NCBI RefSeq assembly: GCF_003065425.1
Contig: NZ_CP026949.1
Coordinates: 3,038,001 to 3,102,000 of the forward strand
From: Mycetocola zhujimingii
GTDB lineage: Bacteria; Actinomycetota; Actinomycetes; Actinomycetales; Microbacteriaceae
Length of the DNA stretch: 64,000 nt
Direction: 5' to 3'
The notes below the pieces were generated by a model. It did not search any database, was not told the origin of the DNA, and saw nothing but the letters and a program-made list of their open reading frames with translations. Shown here one piece after another: positions 25,548 to 32,870 of this stretch (positions are counted from its first letter, which is position 1; the number at the start of each line of letters is the position of its first letter). A program made the translations under genes and the position numbers.

Positions 25548-25589
25548 AAACGGATGCCGTCCCGCACTACGCCGGGACGGCATCCGTTT
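25548..25589. terminator. Bidirectional terminator with CGGATGCC stem
   Basis: Perfect 15-bp stem ACGGATGCCGTCCCG / CGGGACGGCATCCGT, extendable by AA/TT, with an 8-base loop. T residues follow on the plus strand and AAAA precedes it, giving a T-run on the minus strand. It lies between the convergent peroxidase and ArsR genes. Confidence 0.9.
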
Positions 25590-25604
25590 GTGTAATCAGC
25601 GCTA

Positions 25605-25922
25605 TCAACGCTTTCCCCGGGCAATCTCGGTGCCGAGGGCGTCGAGGTGCTGGGTCCAGAACCCGCGGAAGTGCGCGAGCCACTCGTCGACGGCCTGTAG
25701 CGGCTCGGCGTCAACGGCGTAGATGCGGCGCCGACCATCGGCTCGCACGGTGGTGAAGCCGTTCTCACGCAGCACCTTGAGGTGTTGCGACACGGCGGGC
25801 TGACTGATGCCGAACTCCGCGCTGATGATGTCGACCAGCTCGCCCGCCGGCCGCTCTCCCTCGGCGAGGAGTTCGAGCAGTCGCCGCCTTACCGGGTCGC
25901 CGAGAATGTCGAAGGCATGCAC
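25605..25922 (-). CDS. ArsR-family repressor
   Basis: A compact 105-residue winged-helix protein (MHAFDILGDPVRRRLLELL, then helix-turn-helix FGISQPAVSQHLKVLRENGF). No metal-binding Cys. It belongs to the subgroup paired with SRPBCC proteins. Its GTG start overlaps the stop of the upstream SRPBCC gene by one base (TAGTG), so it is the second gene of a coupled pair. It probably controls the promoter in front of that gene, which carries a matching inverted repeat. Confidence 0.9.
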   Translation of the reverse strand: MHAFDILGDPVRRRLLELLAEGERPAGELVDIISAEFGISQPAVSQHLKVLRENGFTTVRADGRRRIYAVDAEPLQAVDEWLAHFRGFWTQHLDALGTEIARGKR

Positions 25923-26614
25923 TACCCGGTGACGTCCCCCGCGACGCCCTCCGCGGGATCCGGGCCGACCCCGGTGTACGCGGCGAGGCAGCGTGCCGCC
26001 GCAGCATCCGCATCCGCTTTCTTCTCCCCCGCCGCGATGTTCGCCTCACGCCACGCCTCGTTGCTCCGCGTCATAAAGCGGATGCCATCGGGCGATTCCA
26101 TCCACGCCATGGCCTCGGCGGGGTCCATGCTTGCGCCACTCGTGAGGTGGAGGGCAAGGCCGAGGAGCATCGAGTCCCAGCCGATGCCGACGGCGCCAGG
26201 CCCGAACTGCTTCCAGTCGGCGTCGTCAACGAGGGCGGTGTGCTCGACCTCGAGGGTCGCGGAGTTCTCGTCGCCGGTCAGCCGCGCGGTGACCCAGCTC
26301 ACGTCGCCGCCGTACTCCCAGGTCACGTCGAGGGTGTGCGGTTCGACGCACTCGAGAATCTCGCCGCCGGCGTTGCCCTCGAGCTGGTAGTGGCCGCCGA
26401 CCTTCAGGTCACCGGTGATCGGCATGAGCCAGCGCGAGATGCGGTCGCCCGTCGTGACGGCGTTCCACAGGTCGGCCTGGCTCGTCGGGTAGGTCTGTGA
26501 GATGGTCACGACCCGTCCACTTTCACCGTCGACCTCGCGGCGGCTCAAGCGTCGTGTGACGGCGCCGATCTGGGCGCCCGTCTTCTCTGTGAGTTCCGAA
26601 GAGTTGATGTCCAT
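25922..26614 (-). CDS. SRPBCC (AHSA1-type) protein
   Basis: A 230-residue protein: an N-terminal tail of about 30 residues, then an AHSA1-like domain (ISQTYPTSQADLWNAVTTGDRISRWLMPITGD, DVTWEYGGDVSWVTARLT) and a C-terminal extension of about 70 residues rich in Ala/Asp. Gene order is the reverse of the other ArsR/SRPBCC pair at 12.3-13.2 kb. Its start has an unusually clear leaderless promoter overlapped by an inverted repeat, which fits autoregulation by the ArsR protein. Confidence 0.86.
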   Translation of the reverse strand: MDINSSELTEKTGAQIGAVTRRLSRREVDGESGRVVTISQTYPTSQADLWNAVTTGDRISRWLMPITGDLKVGGHYQLEGNAGGEILECVEPHTLDVTWEYGGDVSWVTARLTGDENSATLEVEHTALVDDADWKQFGPGAVGIGWDSMLLGLALHLTSGASMDPAEAMAWMESPDGIRFMTRSNEAWREANIAAGEKKADADAAAARCLAAYTGVGPDPAEGVAGDVTG

Positions 26615-26649
26615 GCCGTCAACATATCAAGCGAGACTTATATATGCAA
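26615..26649 (-). promoter_or_regulatory. Leaderless promoter and ArsR operator
   Basis: On the minus strand: TTGCAT (26649-26644), 17 bases, TATGTT (26626-26621), six bases, ATG 26614. The inverted repeat ATATAAG-N5-CTTGATAT (26643-26624) covers the spacer and the -10 element, where repressor binding would block RNA polymerase. Confidence 0.65.
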
Positions 26650-26678
26650 GAGCGGGTGCTCCTCGCCGACCAAGCCGT

Positions 26679-27971
26679 CTACGCCCCCGCGAGGAAGGCG
26701 CCAGCGGCGGCCGACAGCCCGAAGAGGTCGTCGACATGGGCAAGTTCCCGCGAAGAGTGCATCGACAGCAGCGGCACGCCAACGTCCACGACGCGGATCC
26801 CGAGCCGGGTCGCCGTCAGCGGTCCGATCGTCGATCCGCACGGCACAGTGTTGTTCGACACGAATTCCTGGTGCGGCACCCGGGCTGCGGCGCACGCGCG
26901 TGTCCACAGTGACGCGCCGGCGGCATCCGTCGCGTAGCGCTGGTTGGCGTTAATTTTGAGCAGCGGACCCGAGCCCGCGACCGGGTGGTTGACCGGGTCG
27001 TGCTTCTCGGCGTAGTTCGGGTGCACCGAGTGGCCGGCGTCGGCCGAGAGGCACCATGACTCTGCGTAGGCACGCAGCCTGTCAGAAACGGATGCCCCGA
27101 GGCCGGCTCCGATCCGCGACAGAACGTCGTCGAGGAAGGGTCCGGCCGCCCCGGACCGCGTCTCGGAACCCAGCTCCTCGTGGTCGAACGCCGCGAGAAC
27201 GCTGATGTGCTCCGACTTCTCTGGAGCACCAAGCAGAGCGACGAGCCCGGCGTACACCGACGAGAGGTTGTCCATGCGACCGGACGCGAACAGCGAGTCG
27301 TTGAGGCCGAACCGGCGTGGCTCCTGCGTGTCGGCGGTGAGGATGTCGTAACCGGCGACATCCCAGCTCTCCACTCCCGCGATGTGCGCGAGGTAACCGA
27401 TGACATCCGCCGTGCTGACGTCGCCAACGCCGAAAACGGGGGTGGTGTGCCGCTGGCGGTCGAGGGTGAGTCCGGAGTTGGCGTCACGGTCGAGGTGGAT
27501 GGCGAGCTGCGGGATGCGCAGGAACGGACCGGTTCGCACCAGGTATTCGCGGCCCTCGCGAGTGACGATGCGGCCGGCGAGCTCGAGTTCACGGTCGAGC
27601 CATGAGTTGAGCAGCGGCCCACCGTAGACCTCGACCCCGGCCTGAAGCCAGCCGTGTGCGCCGATCGTTGGCTTCGGCTTGAGCTTGAACCCGGGAGAGT
27701 CGGTGTGTGCCCCGAGGATCCGAAACGGCGTCGTGGCAACGGATGCCTCCGGCTGGCGCCACGCGATCACAGCACCATCGCGGATGACATACCGTTTTCC
27801 CGCTCCGGTCAACCATTCTTCCGATTCGTTCAGTCGCGAGAAACCCGCGACCTCGAGCCGCCGGGCCGTCTCGGCGGCCGCGTGATATGACGACGGGCTC
27901 GCGGCGATGAAGCGACCGAAGTCCTCGATATAGGCGGCGACGGAATCGTTATGGGCGTGCGCGTCAGTCAT
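26679..27971 (-). CDS. M18-family aspartyl aminopeptidase
   Basis: A 430-residue zinc exopeptidase that removes N-terminal acidic residues. Diagnostic elements are the first metal His in GAHTDSPGFKLKP, SGRMDNLSS with its Asp, the acidic pair in FDHEELGSE, and the final GHSVHPNYAEKHDP His. The length matches DapE/ApeB-type family members. ATG 27971 gives the usual N-terminus; a TTG four codons upstream (27983) is less likely. Single gene, with about 50 bases to the convergent SDR end. Confidence 0.93.
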   Translation of the reverse strand: MTDAHAHNDSVAAYIEDFGRFIAASPSSYHAAAETARRLEVAGFSRLNESEEWLTGAGKRYVIRDGAVIAWRQPEASVATTPFRILGAHTDSPGFKLKPKPTIGAHGWLQAGVEVYGGPLLNSWLDRELELAGRIVTREGREYLVRTGPFLRIPQLAIHLDRDANSGLTLDRQRHTTPVFGVGDVSTADVIGYLAHIAGVESWDVAGYDILTADTQEPRRFGLNDSLFASGRMDNLSSVYAGLVALLGAPEKSEHISVLAAFDHEELGSETRSGAAGPFLDDVLSRIGAGLGASVSDRLRAYAESWCLSADAGHSVHPNYAEKHDPVNHPVAGSGPLLKINANQRYATDAAGASLWTRACAAARVPHQEFVSNNTVPCGSTIGPLTATRLGIRVVDVGVPLLSMHSSRELAHVDDLFGLSAAAGAFLAGA

Positions 27972-28019
27972 GGTCCCATCCAATCACGGGCTGCGCAGGG
28001 CGTATCGCCACTGGCGACC

Positions 28020-28772
28020 CTACTGCGCGGTGAATCCACCATCGACAACGTATTGGGATCCCGTGACGAACGAGGCGTCATCGGAGAGCAGGAAGAGTGC
28101 GACGGCGGCGACTTCTGCGGCGATGCCCAGTCGCCCGATCGGATGCCTGGCCACGAGGGTTGTGCGCACGGCTGGCGTCATTCCCTCCAGGAGAGGCGTG
28201 TCGATATAGCCGGGATGGATCGAGTTGATCCGGATGCCCTGGGCGGCACAGCCCAGCGCCGCCGCCCTGGTCATTCCGACGACACCGAGTTTCGCCGCGG
28301 CATCCGGGATCGCGTGGGGATCGCCCACCAACCCGAGGATCGAGGAGGTATTGACGATCGCTCCCCCGCCTGCTGCCACTATCGCCGGCACCTGGAAGTG
28401 CATTCCGTAGAAGACCGAGTCGAGGTTGATCCGCATCAGGCTGCGGTATGACGCTATGTCGATCTCGGCGACCGCCTCGGTCGGCCCCCAGATGCCGGCG
28501 TTGTTGACGGCCAGGTGAAGGGCGCCATAGGTGTCGACGGCTTTCTCGACTGCAGCCCGGACGTCATCGGGGTGCGATACGTCGCCGGCGATGGCCACCG
28601 CTGTTCCGCCCGCATGGGTGATTTCCTCAACGACCGACTGGGCAACCTCATGGCGGAGATCGTTGACCACGACGCTCGCCCCCTCGTCGGCGAGCGCCAT
28701 TGCTATTGCCCTTCCTATTCCGGATCCGCCACCGGTGATGACGGCAATCTTGCCTGTGAATTTCTCGGCCAC
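28020..28772 (-). CDS. SDR-fold protein lacking the catalytic tyrosine
   Basis: A 250-residue classical SDR by length and motifs: TGGGSGIG (residues 12-19), NNAG near 90 and Ser in VNTSSILG. The expected YxxxK active site reads PDAAAK: Lys is present but the Tyr position is Asp. The GAT codon lies within CCGGATGCC, a copy of the over-represented octamer. The dinucleotide fold and the C-terminal HPGYIDTPLL and GSQYVVDGG motifs are intact, so it may bind NAD(P) without normal catalysis. It could be a mutated gene or a non-enzymatic member. Confidence 0.85.
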   Translation of the reverse strand: MAEKFTGKIAVITGGGSGIGRAIAMALADEGASVVVNDLRHEVAQSVVEEITHAGGTAVAIAGDVSHPDDVRAAVEKAVDTYGALHLAVNNAGIWGPTEAVAEIDIASYRSLMRINLDSVFYGMHFQVPAIVAAGGGAIVNTSSILGLVGDPHAIPDAAAKLGVVGMTRAAALGCAAQGIRINSIHPGYIDTPLLEGMTPAVRTTLVARHPIGRLGIAAEVAAVALFLLSDDASFVTGSQYVVDGGFTAQ

Positions 28773-28923
28773 GATGTTTCTCCACCCCGCTGGGCACCCG
28801 AACGGCGAGCCCGTTCTATGGAGGGTTCAGACCACCACACGGCTCCGGATTTGCCACCGGTCATTGGTCCCGGGCGGGGGACGCCACGTGCTCAATCGGG
28901 AGGGTCTGGGCGAGCGAGCGGGG

Positions 28924-29673
28924 TCAGCTCTTCCGCAAGGAAACGAAATCCGGATGCCGATTGAGCGCAGCTTCGCCGGCACTCCCCCAGACAGCGAGCA
29001 CGGCGATCGATTCGGCGTGCTCACAGATCACGAGCATCGGCGGGCGGTCTGCCAGGCGCAGCAGGACCGCACCCTGAACGAGGTGAACCGCGATAATGCT
29101 CGCGTACTGCACATCGGCGAGACCGGTCGAGTCCCGGAGGAGGAACCGCCTGTCCGTTGCCGCGAAGCTCACTTCCCGGGGAGTTTCCCACGCCCTGAGC
29201 GCGGCCCTCTCCCCCGGCACACCGTCGGAATCACGGGAGAGCACCAGCGTCCTCGCTGTCGTCATGAGTGTCCGCGTCGCCGGGGTGAGCTGTCGATGAT
29301 TCGTGATGACTGCTGGCCTGGCGATGAAGACCGGCTCCGTGGCATCCGTCTGGATGTCGGCAGCTTTAGTGGTCTGCGGCAGCAGCCCTTTCGAGAGCGA
29401 CCACAGCAGGTCGCCGGCCTGTTGGGCACCGGTCGCAGGCGGACGCGCCGCTTCGCGTGCCTCGTGGCGACGGGTGTGGATGGCGCGGATGACGAAGAAC
29501 AGGCACACGGCAGGCACGAGAATCGCGAGGGCCAGCGACGACTCGGAGATGAACCAGCGGACTGTCGACGCTGGAGCGTCGGATGACTCGGTCGCGATCC
29601 AGATCCAGCCGAAGCCAACGAGCGCGGCGAGGCCAATCACCAGGGGCACAAGTGGGCCATGTCGCCGTGTCAC
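28924..29673 (-). CDS. Two-helix membrane protein of unknown function
   Basis: A 249-residue protein with two membrane segments near the N-terminus (about residues 8-27 and 45-65) and a cytoplasmic domain of about 180 residues. The latter contains a possible PH-like beta-rich pattern (ARTLVLSRDSDG, VSFAATDRRFLLRD, VQYASIIAVHLVQGAVLLRL). I do not recognise a named family. It is divergent from the stress-type cluster that starts at 29809. Confidence 0.7.
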   Translation of the reverse strand: MTRRHGPLVPLVIGLAALVGFGWIWIATESSDAPASTVRWFISESSLALAILVPAVCLFFVIRAIHTRRHEAREAARPPATGAQQAGDLLWSLSKGLLPQTTKAADIQTDATEPVFIARPAVITNHRQLTPATRTLMTTARTLVLSRDSDGVPGERAALRAWETPREVSFAATDRRFLLRDSTGLADVQYASIIAVHLVQGAVLLRLADRPPMLVICEHAESIAVLAVWGSAGEAALNRHPDFVSLRKS

Positions 29674-29736
29674 AGTCCTAATCTACGGCCTCCACAACCG
29701 CTCGGACACCGTCGCTGGAGGTAACGGCGCCAAAAC

Positions 29737-29748
29737 CGCAACCCCTTG
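29737..29748 (+). promoter_or_regulatory. CGCAACCCCTTG box, copy 1
   Basis: The 12-mer CGCAACCCCTTG, followed after two bases by TCG, is repeated identically at 32247. It lies 72 bases before the start of the membrane-protein gene. AAC-containing boxes are typical of -35 elements of ECF sigma factors. A GGACATGTCC palindrome follows at 29780-29789. Confidence 0.4.
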
Positions 29749-29808
29749 CATCGGCACTCGGCTAAGGCCTTGACTTGACGGACATGTCCGAGAGAGGAAC
29801 CCACCACC

Positions 29809-30486
29809 ATGAGCACTCCAGAAGACAGGGACCGGGCGGCACGAGCCGCGGCGAATAACGACAACAGGTCGTCAGATAACGACACCAGGTCGTCCGAGCC
29901 GCTCGCCGCCGTACCCGCTGAGTCGCAGAAGTCCTACCGCGAAGACGTCGTCGCTCGCGAAAAGGAACGCTTCGGCGGAATGAAGTTCGGATCGGCATTC
30001 TTCGGCTGGCTGACCGCGACAGGCCTCACCGTGATTCTGACTGCCCTGGTCGCGGCGATCGCCCTCGCCATTGCGGGCGGGGTAGACGACGTCGCGGATG
30101 ACGCTATGGACGCAGAGCTCGGAGGCGTTCTCATCTCCGCGATCATCGCGCTCGTCATCCTGTTCGTTGCGTACTACTGCGGCGGCTACGTTGCCGGCCG
30201 AATGGCGCGGTTTGAGGGCGCGAAGCAGGGAATTGCCGTGTGGCTCTGGGCGCTCATCATCGCGATCGTCGTCGCTATTCTCGGCGCCGTTGCCGGTAAC
30301 GAGTTCAACATCCTGGCCAACCTCGACGCGTTCCCACGGATCCCGACGAGTGTGGAAGAACTGACCACCAGCGGAATCATCACGGCGCTCCTCGCGCTCG
30401 TTGTTTCCCTCGCGGGCGCTGTTCTCGGTGGACTCGCCGGTATGCGTTTCCACCGTCGCGTTGACCGGGCCGGCCTCGGCCGCTAA
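29809..30486 (+). CDS. Four-helix membrane protein, probable stress-cluster member
   Basis: A 225-residue protein with a polar, charged N-terminus (residues 1-60) and four membrane segments, in the order helix, helix with GGYVAGRMARF loop, helix, helix. The Gly-rich GGYVAGRMAR and GLAGMRFHRRV segments recall YrzE/TIGR04086-like membrane proteins. It is the first gene of a run ending at 31575, with 15 bases to the PRC-barrel gene, and carries the upstream CGCAACCCCTTG box. Confidence 0.78.
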   Translation: MSTPEDRDRAARAAANNDNRSSDNDTRSSEPLAAVPAESQKSYREDVVAREKERFGGMKFGSAFFGWLTATGLTVILTALVAAIALAIAGGVDDVADDAMDAELGGVLISAIIALVILFVAYYCGGYVAGRMARFEGAKQGIAVWLWALIIAIVVAILGAVAGNEFNILANLDAFPRIPTSVEELTTSGIITALLALVVSLAGAVLGGLAGMRFHRRVDRAGLGR

Positions 30487-30501
30487 CCACAGGGAGATCA
30501 C

Positions 30502-31350
30502 ATGCTTGATTCACGAGACGTCGGTGGCATTCAGGGGGCTCCCCTGTTCGGAGCCGACAACGAAAAGATCGGCAACGTCGCGCAGGTGTTTGTCGACCCG
30601 GCAACAGGGAGCCCGAACTGGGTCACCATCAAGACCGGGTTCCTCGGCCGCCACGAGTCATTTGTGCCGCTGGCAAACGCCACCTGGGACGGTGAAGTGC
30701 TGAGGACGGAACTCGACAAGGAAACCGTGCTTGAGGCTCCGCGCCTGAACGCCGAGGAGGGGTTGAGCCCGCACAACGAAGAAGCGCTCAATCGGTACTT
30801 CGGCCTCAGCGATGTCGACAGCGATGGTGGAACCGCGCGTCCGCCGGAAGAGTATCCCGAGCGTACCGAACTGATGGACCAGGCCGCCCAGCGTAAGCGG
30901 GAGGAAGAGGCTGCCGGACAGCCCACTGGGTCTCAGCACGGTGACGATCACGGCGTGAGCCACGATTCGTCGCACGGCACAGAGCATGAGCCTGTGCGTG
31001 AGGTCGCGTATGTACCGGTACAGGACAACGCGCCGGTCCAGGAGCGCGAGCCAGTGGAACACCGTGAGCCGGTTCAGGAGCACGAGCGGGTTCAGGAGCA
31101 TGAGTCGGTTCAGGAGCATGAGCCGGTTCAGAACCATCCGGCACCGAACCAGCACCAGAACCAGGACCCGTTGCAGGGCACAACACCGGTTCGGGCGGAC
31201 GTCCGGGCGGATGCCCTCAATTCAAACGGCGGCCTGGACGACACCATGGGCAACAACGCCGCCGATATTGCCGAACCCGGGGCGGCCGAGGGTGGAGACG
31301 CCCGCCGCAGCGGGCCGCGACACGCGGCCCAGCGCGACAGCTCCCGGTAG
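30502..31350 (+). CDS. PRC-barrel domain protein with repetitive acidic tail
   Basis: A 282-residue protein. The PRC-barrel domain covers about residues 8-85 (APLFGADNEKIGNVAQVFVD, TGSPNWVTIKTGFLG). A second conserved block, PHNEEALNRYFGL, follows. The remaining about 170 residues are disordered and His/Glu-rich, with six-residue repeats VQEHER/VQEHES/VQEHEP encoded by 18-base tandem repeats near 31080-31130. Such proteins are common in actinobacterial stress loci. AGGGAGA lies ahead of ATG. Confidence 0.87.
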   Translation: MLDSRDVGGIQGAPLFGADNEKIGNVAQVFVDPATGSPNWVTIKTGFLGRHESFVPLANATWDGEVLRTELDKETVLEAPRLNAEEGLSPHNEEALNRYFGLSDVDSDGGTARPPEEYPERTELMDQAAQRKREEEAAGQPTGSQHGDDHGVSHDSSHGTEHEPVREVAYVPVQDNAPVQEREPVEHREPVQEHERVQEHESVQEHEPVQNHPAPNQHQNQDPLQGTTPVRADVRADALNSNGGLDDTMGNNAADIAEPGAAEGGDARRSGPRHAAQRDSSR

Positions 31351-31371
31351 ATATAACGGAAACGGAATGTT

Positions 31372-31575
31372 ATGACTCAAGCAGAATATGAAACGAACCT
31401 TGACCAGAACTCCGACCAGAAACCCCATGAGGGTACGACAGAGCAGGCCGCGACAGGCACTGCCGCGACCGACGCCGAGGCGCTCGCGCTTGATCACAAG
31501 CGTGCTCTCGACGAAGAAGCCATTGAAGCCGAACACCTGGACTACTTCATGGAGCACGTGTCAGGCCAGGGCTGA
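31372..31575 (+). CDS. Small acidic hypothetical protein, 67 aa
   Basis: A 67-residue protein, acidic and without hydrophobic segments: a disordered N-terminal half (DQNSDQKPHEGTTEQ) followed by a likely helix (AEALALDHKRALDEEAIEAE). It lies 21 bases after the PRC-barrel gene and is probably cotranscribed. No known family. A long hairpin follows. Confidence 0.65.
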   Translation: MTQAEYETNLDQNSDQKPHEGTTEQAATGTAATDAEALALDHKRALDEEAIEAEHLDYFMEHVSGQG

Positions 31576-31614
31576 CGTGCGCACTCGCTGAAGGCACCAG
31601 CGAACAGCCAACCC

Positions 31615-31662
31615 GATGAAGGGCCGCTACCGATTCCCCGGGATCGATAGCGGCCCTTCATC
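31615..31662. terminator. Long hairpin after the PRC-barrel operon
   Basis: Stem of 20 bp with one mismatch (outer part GATGAAGGGCCGCTA / TAGCGGCCCTTCATC) and an 8-base loop. There is no T-run, but position and stability suggest an operon end. Confidence 0.65.
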
Positions 31663-31708
31663 GCGATCGGGATCAAGCCAGGAGCGGTGAAGGTGGCAGA
31701 ATCGGCCT

Positions 31709-32233
31709 ATGCCGACAAACCTCCTGTTCCTCGCGGACACCCACGTCCCTGCGAGGGCGAAGGAGCTGCCCGCCCAGGTGTGGGCTGCGGTCGATGATGC
31801 CGATGTCGTGTTCCACGCCGGCGACTGGATCACGGAGCCGCTTCTCGACCAACTCGAGGAGCGCGCGAGCCGTTTGATCGGCGTTTACGGCAACAACGAC
31901 GGTGCAGGCCTCCGGCGGCGACTACCCCTCGTCGCGCGGACCGAGATCGACGGCATCCGTTTCGCCATGATTCACGAGACCGGTCAGGCCAGCGGCCGCG
32001 AAAAGCGCGCTGACCTGGAGTTTCCCGACGTCGACGTGCTGGTGTTCGGGCACAGTCACATCCCCTGGGACACCACAAGCCCGAACGGACTCCGACTGCT
32101 GAACCCCGGTTCACCGACCGACAGGCGTCGCCAGCCGGTCTGCACGTACCTCACCGCGGTCGCCGATGCCGGAGTCCTCAGAAATGTTGAGCTCATTCCC
32201 GTCGAACGGAACATCCAGCCGAGCCGGGGGTAA
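31709..32233 (+). CDS. YfcE/MJ0936-type metallophosphoesterase
   Basis: A 174-residue calcineurin-like phosphoesterase. Metal-site motifs are LADTHV, HAGDWI, YGNND, a later MIHETG and FGHSHIPW. It resembles small phosphodiesterases such as YfcE; the natural substrate is unknown. CAGAAT lies about six bases before ATG, which again suits leaderless transcription. Within the protein a Trp replaces the residue commonly found after HAGD, otherwise all motifs are intact. Confidence 0.9.
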   Translation: MPTNLLFLADTHVPARAKELPAQVWAAVDDADVVFHAGDWITEPLLDQLEERASRLIGVYGNNDGAGLRRRLPLVARTEIDGIRFAMIHETGQASGREKRADLEFPDVDVLVFGHSHIPWDTTSPNGLRLLNPGSPTDRRRQPVCTYLTAVADAGVLRNVELIPVERNIQPSRG

Positions 32234-32246
32234 GTCGGGGGCAATT

Positions 32247-32258
32247 CGCAACCCCTTG
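32247..32258 (+). promoter_or_regulatory. CGCAACCCCTTG box, copy 2
   Basis: Identical 12-mer to 29737-29748, again followed by NN-TCG, and 68 bases before the acidic-protein gene at 32315. The shared sequence and near-equal distance suggest a common regulator or sigma factor. Confidence 0.4.
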
Positions 32259-32314
32259 AGTCGCCGCCGCAGACCGACCTAGCGTGGTTAGTCCCGACGA
32301 TCGATTGGAGAATC

Positions 32315-32740
32315 ATGAGCGACGCAACACAGGGCAACACAGGCCATGGCGACGAGGACACCGAGATCAGCGACGGGAGCCAGGCAACCGACGGCGTGAC
32401 CTCGGAAGGTGGCGTGTGGGGAGTCGGCGACCCCAAGGACGAAGAGGCACTTGCCAAGCAGACCGTCACCAATGACGCGGTCGCCGGTGAGCCGGTCGAG
32501 CAGGACGCCGCATTCCTCGACGTTGACGAAGCAGACGTGGAGACCTCGACCTCTGACGTTGCAGGCGGCGAGGATGACTCCGAAAACGACCAGCACCTGT
32601 TCAGCAACACGCACGGTGAGGTCGAACCGGGCACAGACAACGAAGACACCACGGTTTCGCAGGTCACCGACGCTCTCGACAGCGACGCGCTGGCGTCGAG
32701 CGACTCTCCGGCCGCTGACGAGACCGGATCCGAGCGCTAG
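32315..32740 (+). CDS. Highly acidic disordered protein, 141 aa
   Basis: Rich in Asp, Glu, Ser and Thr (for example DSENDQHLFSNTHGEVEPGT) with almost no hydrophobic core, hence probably intrinsically disordered. A conserved-looking block GVWGVGDPKDEEALAKQ lies at about residues 34-50. GGAGAATC precedes ATG. It shares an upstream box with the 29.8-31.6 kb cluster and is likely coregulated. Function unknown. Confidence 0.72.
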   Translation: MSDATQGNTGHGDEDTEISDGSQATDGVTSEGGVWGVGDPKDEEALAKQTVTNDAVAGEPVEQDAAFLDVDEADVETSTSDVAGGEDDSENDQHLFSNTHGEVEPGTDNEDTTVSQVTDALDSDALASSDSPAADETGSER

Positions 32741-32870
32741 AAGCTCAGCTCCCGTCCGTTCGGTTCGACCCGTTCCCTCGCAGGGGACGGGTCGAACTGC
32801 GTCGAGCCCGGCGTCAGGAGCACACGCACGGATGCCGCACCTACAATAAGTCGGGAAGGCTGGAGGGCCA

